Origin: JBFGFG01 sp041627475
Lineage (GTDB): Bacteria > Actinomycetota > Nitriliruptoria > Nitriliruptorales > Nitriliruptoraceae
Assembly (NCBI GenBank): GCA_041627475.1
Contig: JBFKQZ010000195.1
Location: 1 to 6,072, forward strand
Length of the DNA stretch: 6,072 nucleotides
Direction of reading: 5' to 3'
This document shows positions 1 through 5,004 of the stretch, in pieces. Made by a program: the position numbers and the translations under genes. Position 1 is the first letter of the stretch, and each line of letters begins with the position of its first letter. Below the pieces are notes generated by a model. The model was not told where the DNA came from, made no database searches, and was given only the letters and a program-made list of their open reading frames with translations.

Positions 1-1708
1 CGGCGTCGGCGACCTCGGCGGCGTCGGTCGGGGCGGCGGGCGGCGTCGCCGTCACCGCACCCTCGATCTGCGCCTCCCAGTCGGCCGGCTCGTCGGGCGC
101 CGCGGCCGCCGCTGGTGCGGCTGCCGCCTCCTCGACCGCGGGCGACGGCGTCGCTGGCTCCGGGGCCGGCTCCGGGTCGGGCAGCTCCTCGCCCTTCGCG
201 TGTGCGAGGGCCTTGGCGTGCCGGTGCTCGACCTCGACGTCGTGCGCGACCATCCAGTCGTGGATCGCCTGTGTCTGCTCGACGTGCTCGCCCTTGGCGA
301 ACAGCCACAGCAGCTCGCTGTAGTTGGTCGCGTCGAGGTCCGCGCCGGCCTCCAGGGCCGCCATCGACACCTGCAGCGCCGCGTCGGTCTGCTTCGCGTC
401 GAGCATCGCGTGGACGATGCGCATCAGGTCGCTCGCCGCGGGCGTGGCGCCTGCACCGAGCAGCTCGTTGACGACGGCGACCGCGTCGCCGAGGCGGTCG
501 GCGCCGAGCAGCGCACGCAGCAGCGAGCCCCAGTGCTGGCCGTGGGTGAGCGTGCCGTTGCCGAGCAGCTCGCTCAGCAGGGCCCGCGCCCCGTCCAGGT
601 CGCCGCCGCGGATCGTCTCCTCGACGATCCCCCGGGCAGCGCGACGGTCACGCGGCACGCCGACCTCGGCGGCCTCGTCGAACAGCCAGCGCGCCATCGC
701 GAGGTCGTCGGCCTGGAGGAACGCCTCGACCGCCGACGCGACCTTCTGCGGCGACACGGGGATGCCCAGGAGCAGCGCCCAGTGCAGCGCACCCGTCGCA
801 CGACGGTGGTTGCCGGCCGCCAGCGTGACGTCGAACAACCCGTCGACGTTGTCACCGCTCGGGATGCGCCCGTGCTCGAGCAGCTGCTCGACCATGGCCC
901 ACGCGCCCTCGACGTCCTCGGCGGCGATGCGGGCCGCCAGCATCTGGTTGTGGTGGAACGAGTTGGGCTGCACGCCCACCTCGCCCATGCGGGCGACCGT
1001 CGCGGCCACGGCGTCCGCGTCACCGGCACGGGCGTAGCCGTCGAGGATCGCGGTCAGCACGTCCTGCGACTCGAGCACGCCCGCCTCCAGCAGGGTGTCG
1101 AGCAGCTGCTCGGCGCGGTCGGGGTGACCGGCCCCGGCCATCATCTCGACGAGCCCCTCGCCCTGCTCGGCGGTCGGGGGCGTCCCGGCCTCGAGCATCA
1201 GCTCGACCTGCGCGACCGAGTCCTTGATCGCCCGGCGCTCGTGCAGGTCGGCGAACATCGCCTCGTAGTCCTGCCTGCTCGCACCGCGCCCCTCGGCCGC
1301 GAGTCGCCGCAGCAGGGCGCGTGCCGCCGGGAAGCGCTTCGCCCGGACGTGCAGCGTGAGCAGCTCCGGGAGCTGGTCGATCCCCGGACGCAGGCCCTCC
1401 TCGTGGAGCGCGTCCAACTCGGCGATCGCAGCGGCGAGCTGCCCGGTCCGGGCGGTGGTGATGGCGAGGTCGAAGCGGACGGCCGGGTCGACCTCCATCC
1501 CCGCGTCACGCATCCGCTGGACGACCGCACGGGCACCGGCCGGGTCACGACCCACGAGGTTCGCCTCGAGCAGCAGCCCGAGGTGCTCCTGGGTGACCAC
1601 GACGTCCCGCTGCTCCATCGAGCGCAGCACGCTGCGGGCCATCTGGAGGTCACCGGCGCCGGCGAAACGGCGGAGTGCCTCGGTGTACTTGTCGGTCGAT
1701 GCGTCCAT
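1..1708 (-). CDS. PPR-like (pentatricopeptide) repeat protein, 3' end outside window
   Basis: The frame is open from the ATG at 1708-1706 to the left edge, giving 569 residues without a stop. Residues 5-494 form fourteen back-to-back units of exactly 35 residues. With plant PPR numbering (1-35), Gly is at position 31 in 12 of 14 units (residues 70, 105, 140 and so on every 35 up to 455), Ala at position 20 in 11 of 14, and Met or Leu at position 27 in 11 of 14. The best unit is 215-249, with ILDGYARAG followed by MGEVGVQPN. Each unit should fold as two antiparallel helices, building a solenoid. PPR proteins usually bind single-stranded RNA and act in its processing, stability or translation; that role here is inference. 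Residues 506-569 are an acidic Pro/Ala-rich tail. No signal peptide or membrane segment is visible, so it is probably cytoplasmic. The start is supported by GGGGGAG at 1715-1721, six bases upstream. TPR (34) and Sel1 (36) repeats have a different period and consensus. Target unknown. Confidence 0.85.
   Translation of the reverse strand, partial: MDASTDKYTEALRRFAGAGDLQMARSVLRSMEQRDVVVTQEHLGLLLEANLVGRDPAGARAVVQRMRDAGMEVDPAVRFDLAITTARTGQLAAAIAELDALHEEGLRPGIDQLPELLTLHVRAKRFPAARALLRRLAAEGRGASRQDYEAMFADLHERRAIKDSVAQVELMLEAGTPPTAEQGEGLVEMMAGAGHPDRAEQLLDTLLEAGVLESQDVLTAILDGYARAGDADAVAATVARMGEVGVQPNSFHHNQMLAARIAAEDVEGAWAMVEQLLEHGRIPSGDNVDGLFDVTLAAGNHRRATGALHWALLLGIPVSPQKVASAVEAFLQADDLAMARWLFDEAAEVGVPRDRRAARGIVEETIRGGDLDGARALLSELLGNGTLTHGQHWGSLLRALLGADRLGDAVAVVNELLGAGATPAASDLMRIVHAMLDAKQTDAALQVSMAALEAGADLDATNYSELLWLFAKGEHVEQTQAIHDWMVAHDVEVEHRHAKALAHAKGEELPDPEPAPEPATPSPAVEEAAAAPAAAAAPDEPADWEAQIEGAVTATPPAAPTDAAEVADA
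227..1696 (-). repeat. Fourteen tandem 35-codon PPR-like units
   Basis: This is the protein-level repeat array inside the gene starting at 1708, residues 5-494. Unit boundaries fall every 105 bases with no insertion or deletion: residues 5-39, 40-74, 75-109 and so on to 460-494. The units are diverged at DNA and protein level, so this is not a recent tandem duplication. Conserved positions are A20, M/L27, G31 and, in five units (2, 4, 6, 7 and 11, counting the first as 0), P34. The first unit has Asp instead of Gly at position 31 and so does the last, as expected for capping units. Confidence 0.85.
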
Positions 1709-1714
1709 GGGATG

Positions 1715-1721
1715 CTCCCCC
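1715..1721 (-). promoter_or_regulatory. Ribosome binding site of the PPR-like gene
   Basis: On the minus strand GGGGGAG is followed by six bases (CATCCC) and then the ATG at 1708. This is a good Shine-Dalgarno match and spacing. It fixes the start of the PPR-like protein just before the first repeat unit. Confidence 0.65.
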
Positions 1722-1776
1722 GGCCGGCCGCACCCCCGACGCAACGGCGGAGGGCACCGACCCCAGCTGCCGCCGT

Positions 1777-1805
1777 GGGCGGGTGACCCGGTCGGGTCAC
1801 GGCCC
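1777..1805. promoter_or_regulatory. Perfect 8-bp inverted repeat, candidate operator or hairpin
   Basis: GTGACCCG at 1783-1790 and its exact complement CGGGTCAC at 1793-1800 are separated by two bases. The arms can extend by GGGC (1777-1780) pairing with GCCC (1802-1805) across a small internal loop. It lies 48 bp past the dapB stop and 74 bp before the PPR-like start. No T-run follows on the minus strand, so a classical intrinsic terminator is not supported, although U-poor terminators occur in GC-rich actinobacteria. Its place directly after a candidate -10 box would also suit a repressor operator. The choice between these cannot be made from the sequence. Confidence 0.45.
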
Positions 1806-1808
1806 GCA

Positions 1809-1836
1809 ACGCTACAGGTCGGCCGTGCCCAGTCAC
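1809..1836 (-). promoter_or_regulatory. Candidate sigma-70-type promoter for the PPR-like gene
   Basis: On the minus strand GTGACT (1836-1831) resembles the -35 box TTGACA at the central TGAC. TAGCGT (1814-1809) matches the TANNNT -10 pattern after a 16-bp spacer. A start of transcription near 1802 would leave a leader of about 95 bases beginning with the inverted repeat at 1783-1800. The match is modest and only positional logic supports it. Confidence 0.3.
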
Positions 1837-1848
1837 ACGTCCTTCGAG

Positions 1849-2619
1849 TCAGAGCAGGGCGTCGAGCCCCACCGTCACGCCGTCGAGGTCCGCCACGCCG
1901 CGCACGGCGAGGACGATCCCGGCGGCGAAGCTCTCCCGGCTGGTCGAGTCGTGCCGCAGCGTCAGCAGCTCGCCCGTGCCCCCGAACAGCACCTCCTGGT
2001 GCGCGACGAGCCCGGGCAGCCGGACGGCGTGGACCGGCACGCCCCGGTGGGTGAAGCCGCGTGCGCCGGGGTGGTCGTCGTCGCCGCCGACGACCGACGG
2101 GGTCGTGGTCCTCGCGTCCGCGATGCGGTCGGCGGTGGCCAGCGCGGTGCCCGACGGCGCGTCCGCCTTGCCGTCGTGGTGCAGCTCGACCACCTCGACG
2201 TGCGGCAGGTGGCGCGCAGCCTGCTCCGCGAACTGCTGGAGCAGGACGGCACCGAGGGCGAAGTTCGGGACGACGAGGGCGTTGGCCGCGACGTCCTGTG
2301 CCTCCAGGTCAGCGACGTCCTCGGCGGTCACGCCGCTGGTGCCGACGACGGCGTGGACCCCGCGCTCGCGGAGCGCCGCGGCGTGGCGGGCGCCGTTGGG
2401 CGGGCGCGTCACCTCGATGGCGACGTCGACGTCGACGTCGAGGTCCTCGATGGCGCCGACGACCGTCACCCCCTGTCCGACGCCGACGACGTCCCCCAGG
2501 TCACGGCCGGCAGCGCTGGGCTGCACGGCAGCGACGAGGTCGATCCCGTCCGCCGCGTCCAGGGCCCGGCACGCGACCGTGCCGAGCCGTCCACCGGCTC
2601 CGACCACTGCGACCCGCAC
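1849..2619 (-). CDS. dapB: 4-hydroxy-tetrahydrodipicolinate reductase
   Basis: DapB reduces 4-hydroxy-tetrahydrodipicolinate to tetrahydrodipicolinate with NAD(P)H in the cytoplasm, the second committed step to diaminopimelate (cell wall) and lysine. The 256-residue product has the family's usual length. Visible motifs are the N-terminal dinucleotide-binding GAGGRLG (residues 7-13), GTSG (93-96), VPNFALG (117-123), the catalytic signature ELHHDGKADAPSGTA (145-159) with the acid/base His pair 147-148 and Lys151, then VRLPG (199-203) and HQEVLFG (207-213). Start is GTG at 2619-2617, chosen because GGAGGAG lies six bases upstream and the Rossmann strand begins at once. It lies 49 bp after the thioredoxin-like gene on the same strand. 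The family usually has Gly before HQEV; here it is Ala206. No dapA is adjacent downstream. Confidence 0.96.
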   Translation of the reverse strand: MRVAVVGAGGRLGTVACRALDAADGIDLVAAVQPSAAGRDLGDVVGVGQGVTVVGAIEDLDVDVDVAIEVTRPPNGARHAAALRERGVHAVVGTSGVTAEDVADLEAQDVAANALVVPNFALGAVLLQQFAEQAARHLPHVEVVELHHDGKADAPSGTALATADRIADARTTTPSVVGGDDDHPGARGFTHRGVPVHAVRLPGLVAHQEVLFGGTGELLTLRHDSTSRESFAAGIVLAVRGVADLDGVTVGLDALL

Positions 2620-2625
2620 GCCCGG

Positions 2626-2632
2626 CTCCTCC
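2626..2632 (-). promoter_or_regulatory. Ribosome binding site of dapB
   Basis: GGAGGAG on the minus strand sits six bases before the GTG at 2619. It is the strongest Shine-Dalgarno sequence in the window and decides for the GTG start. Confidence 0.75.
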
Positions 2633-2668
2633 GTCGTCGACCGAGGAGCCTAACGGCGGATCACGTGG

Positions 2669-3295
2669 TCACTCCGTCGCGAGCTGCGCCGCGATCTGGG
2701 CGAGGGCCTCCTGCGACTGGGCGTTGCCGGAGCCGACGACGATCCCCTCGCGGTCCACGAACACCCAGTACGGGTAGCTCTCGAGCCCGTAGGCCGCTGC
2801 GATGCTGTTGTCGGCGTCGACCACCGTCGGGACCATCCACCCGAGCTCACGCAGCCACTGGTCGGGCGGGAAGTTCGGCTGTCCAGGGTCGATGCCGGTC
2901 GCCACGGCGCGCACCTCGACCCCGTCGGGGAGACCGTCCTCCTCGAGCCAGGCGTTGATGACCGGGACCTCGGCGTTGCAGAACCTGCACCAGTGGGCCA
3001 GGAAGACGACCATCGTCGCCTCGCCCTCGATCGGCAGCTCGTTCTGCCCCTCGCTCAGCAGGGCATCGGCACGCACGTACGGCGCCGCGACCCCGGTCGC
3101 ACCGGTGGGCACCGGGGTGCCCTCGATCGTGGGCTGGCTCACCCTGGCGAGGTCGAAGCCCGTGGCCTCGGTGTCGCCACCTCCGGCGAAGACGGCCACG
3201 CCGAGCGCGACGAGCACGATGAGGAGACCGCCGACGACGAGCGGCGTGCGCGAGGCCGAACCGCGACGGGAACGGCGGCGGGAACGAGTTGCCAT
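2669..3295 (-). CDS. Membrane-anchored TlpA/ResA-like thioredoxin-fold protein
   Basis: The 208-residue protein starts with a strongly basic stretch (RSRRRSRR, residues 4-11) and one hydrophobic segment (about 18-37). This suggests an N-terminal anchor with the rest outside the cytoplasmic membrane. A thioredoxin fold follows: the strand MVVFLAHWC (95-103) leads into the redox motif C103-R-F-C106, and the cis-proline region is SYPYWVFVD (173-181, Pro175). Such proteins reduce or oxidise disulfides in exported proteins or in cytochrome c maturation. The dipeptide Arg-Phe between the cysteines is unusual (thioredoxin has GP, DsbA has PH), so the redox direction cannot be predicted. The ATG lies 7 bp after the DsbB-like stop codon; only a weak GTGAG overlaps that stop, which suggests translational coupling. 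The pairing with a DsbB-like oxidase favours a role in disulfide formation or exchange, but that is inference. Confidence 0.88.
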   Translation of the reverse strand: MATRSRRRSRRGSASRTPLVVGGLLIVLVALGVAVFAGGGDTEATGFDLARVSQPTIEGTPVPTGATGVAAPYVRADALLSEGQNELPIEGEATMVVFLAHWCRFCNAEVPVINAWLEEDGLPDGVEVRAVATGIDPGQPNFPPDQWLRELGWMVPTVVDADNSIAAAYGLESYPYWVFVDREGIVVGSGNAQSQEALAQIAAQLATE

Positions 3296-3302
3296 GGGAT
3301 GC

Positions 3303-3875
3303 TCACTTGCTGCGTGCCGGGACGCGGTCGCGCGTCCGGGCGTCGGAGGGGGCGGCGTCCGACGCCGCGACCGGCGTCGGGACCGACAGGAGGACCAGCA
3401 CCGCGAGGAAGCCGCAGGCGGCCATCGTCGGGATGGTCAGCAGGCCGAAGACGTCGACCCAGATCGCGCTGCACGGCGCGTCCGTCGAGCACGTGGACGC
3501 GCCCGACAGCGACGGCACGCGCTGCAGCGCGACGTGCCAGGAACTGATCGCCAGACCGATCCCGGCCAGCACGCGGCCGTACACCCGCACCGCCGGGTCG
3601 CGGCGGATCGCAGCGACGACCAGGAGCACCGCGAGCGAGTACATCGCGATCCGCTGGTACCAGCACAGCTCGCACGGCACGAAGCCGGCGACCTCGGAGT
3701 ACCACAGGCTGCCGACCATGGCCGTCGTCGCCACGGCAGCCGCGATCGGCAGGGACTGCTCGCGCACCGCCAGCGTCGCCGGGCTGCGGCGCAACGCCAG
3801 CAGGAGCAACGAGCCGGGGCCTGCGACGAGTGCCAGCACGCCGAGGAAGCGGCTGACCTCGGTGACGGGGGGCAT
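3303..3875 (-). CDS. DsbB/BdbC-family disulfide bond formation protein
   Basis: DsbB-type proteins are quinone-linked membrane oxidases that re-oxidise a thioredoxin-fold partner. The 190-residue product shows the signature PCELCWYQRIAMY (67-79), with the first cysteine pair C68/C71 at the start of a helix, and a second pair C129/C135 in the later external loop. Predicted helices are about 9-28, 41-58, 74-91, 98-115 and 138-165. The last four match the four-helix DsbB core; the first is an N-terminal addition. The tail (170-190) is charged and cytoplasmic. ATG at 3875 was chosen because GGAG at 3881-3884 lies five bases upstream; the reading frame stays open further upstream but crosses into the ceramidase-like gene in a non-coding frame. 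It is immediately followed by the TlpA-like gene, its likely partner. Confidence 0.92.
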   Translation of the reverse strand: MPPVTEVSRFLGVLALVAGPGSLLLLALRRSPATLAVREQSLPIAAAVATTAMVGSLWYSEVAGFVPCELCWYQRIAMYSLAVLLVVAAIRRDPAVRVYGRVLAGIGLAISSWHVALQRVPSLSGASTCSTDAPCSAIWVDVFGLLTIPTMAACGFLAVLVLLSVPTPVAASDAAPSDARTRDRVPARSK

Positions 3876-3976
3876 CGCTGCTCCATGGTCGATCGTGCCG
3901 GGCTGACCGGCTGCAGCCAGCCTGCCGCTGGCGTCCGGCCGCGACACGGGACCTAGGACCCCGGGCGCGAGGACCG
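3876..3976. other. 101-bp intergenic gap with a small hairpin
   Basis: This gap separates the ceramidase-like stop from the DsbB-like start. It holds GCCAGC (3916-3921) and its complement GCTGGC (3927-3932) around a five-base loop, without a following T-run. I see no convincing promoter. The gap could mark the boundary between two transcription units, but the hairpin is short enough to be chance in GC-rich DNA. Confidence 0.3.
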
Positions 3977-4978
3977 TCAGGCCCCGCGTGCGACCACGGG
4001 TGCGCCGGTGTCCCGACCTTCGACGTCGACGACACGTTCGGTGCGCAGGAAGCGGAAGAACGCCCAGGTCGCGACCGCACTCAGCAGGTGCCACACGGCG
4101 TGTGCCTGCAGCGGCGAGTCCGGGTCGCACGTCGGGCTGTCGCCGGTCCCCGTCTGCCAGATGGTGAACGCGAGCAGGAACGAACCGGTCCCGACCCAGA
4201 ACCACGGCGTGTACCGCCGGGTCGCCGTGGCGGGGCCCCGCGCCAGCACGGCGGGCAGCCAGAACAGCACCACCCACCAGTACTCGCCCGGTGCGGCGGC
4301 CATCTCCACCGGGGTGATCCCGAAGACGGCAGCCACCACGAACCCCACCAGGCCGGAGGACCACCGGAGCACCGGCGACCACGCCCGGTGCAGGGCCTCG
4401 GAGATCATCCACAGGGCGATCGAGAGACCGAACAGGTCGAGCCCGATGCCGAGGTCGGACCCGAACAGCCAGTACAGCACCGCATAGCCGCCGAGCAGCG
4501 CGCCGTACCACTGGAGCAGCGTGCGGGTGGACCAGCCCGCCAGGGCACGCACGTTCAGCAGCCAGGGCACCAGGATGTAGGCCACCATCGAGACGTTGTC
4601 GAGCCACGCCCCGAAGAAGGTGTGGCTGCCGTGCATGACCATCGAGCCCGGACCGAGGAACGTGGCCGCCGCGGCGTACAGCAGCGGCACCCTGCGGTTG
4701 CCGTGGAACGGGCTCCAGCCGGCGCGGCCCTCCAGCTCGTCACGTGCGAGGGTGCGGAACATCGCCAGCCCGACGAGGACGAAGCCGAGGTTGCCGAGGG
4801 TGTTCGCGGGCTCCCGCAGCAGCCCCGGCGCGACGCGCTCGCACCACCGCGACACCGCGCCGATCGCCTGCTCGTTGGCCGCAGGCGGTCCCCACCCGAG
4901 CAGGCCCGCGGTGACGAACGCGACCGCGAACACCACCAGCGCCCCGGCCGCGAACCGGAGGGGGCGGTAGGCGTCCAT
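3977..4978 (-). CDS. CREST-superfamily (alkaline ceramidase-like) membrane hydrolase
   Basis: This 333-residue protein has about seven hydrophobic segments and the marks of the ceramidase/CREST family of zinc-dependent amide hydrolases. These are WCE (45-47) and EPANTLGNLGF (56-66) near the first helices; G-x-x-S-x-x-x-H with Ser112 and His116; Asp127 eleven residues later; and the C-terminal H293-x-x-x-H297 (HAVWH). In human ACER3 the zinc ligands His81, His217 and His221, with Ser77 and Asp92, show the same spacing for S-x3-H and H-x10-D, so the catalytic site looks intact. Calcium ligands of ACER3 around its DWCEEN motif are only partly kept (Arg44 replaces the Asp). The substrate is unknown: bacteria of this kind are not known to me to make ceramide, so another membrane amide lipid or a scavenged substrate is possible. 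ATG at 4978 follows a weak AGGG (4986-4989), 26 bp after the M16 peptidase stop. The final 20 residues are a polar tail. Confidence 0.85.
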   Translation of the reverse strand: MDAYRPLRFAAGALVVFAVAFVTAGLLGWGPPAANEQAIGAVSRWCERVAPGLLREPANTLGNLGFVLVGLAMFRTLARDELEGRAGWSPFHGNRRVPLLYAAAATFLGPGSMVMHGSHTFFGAWLDNVSMVAYILVPWLLNVRALAGWSTRTLLQWYGALLGGYAVLYWLFGSDLGIGLDLFGLSIALWMISEALHRAWSPVLRWSSGLVGFVVAAVFGITPVEMAAAPGEYWWVVLFWLPAVLARGPATATRRYTPWFWVGTGSFLLAFTIWQTGTGDSPTCDPDSPLQAHAVWHLLSAVATWAFFRFLRTERVVDVEGRDTGAPVVARGA

Positions 4979-5004
4979 GCGGCGACCCTAGGCCCCGCCG
5001 CCGG

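Noticed and set aside
200..1786. A 528-codon open frame on the plus strand opposite the PPR-like gene
   Set aside because: It is the complement shadow of a GC-rich gene; its product is rich in Arg, Val, His and Gln with no recognisable domain. The minus-strand frame has the repeat periodicity, a ribosome binding site and GC-rich third positions.
1198..1836. A 212-codon minus-strand frame overlapping the start of the PPR-like gene
   Set aside because: It is an alternative frame of the same DNA; the product is Ser/Arg/Pro-rich and lacks any motif, while the competing frame has fourteen phased repeats.
2655..2672. CACGTG-containing near-palindrome between the thioredoxin-like gene and dapB
   Set aside because: The symmetry is limited to six bases plus partial flanks and overlaps the stop codon; no reason to prefer a regulatory role over chance.
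1675..2958. A 427-codon plus-strand frame across dapB and the thioredoxin-like gene
   Set aside because: It overlaps two clearly recognised minus-strand genes and ends in Arg/Pro-rich low-complexity sequence; no family features.
3916..3932. Hairpin GCCAGC-5-GCTGGC as a terminator between the ceramidase-like and DsbB-like genes
   Set aside because: A six-bp stem without a T-run is too weak in this base composition to call a terminator; it is noted only under the intergenic gap.
3303..4607. A 434-codon minus-strand frame giving a longer DsbB-like protein
   Set aside because: The upstream 244 residues lie in a shadow frame of the ceramidase-like gene and look like Arg/Ala/Gly-rich noise. The DsbB core starts at 3875 with its own ribosome binding site.
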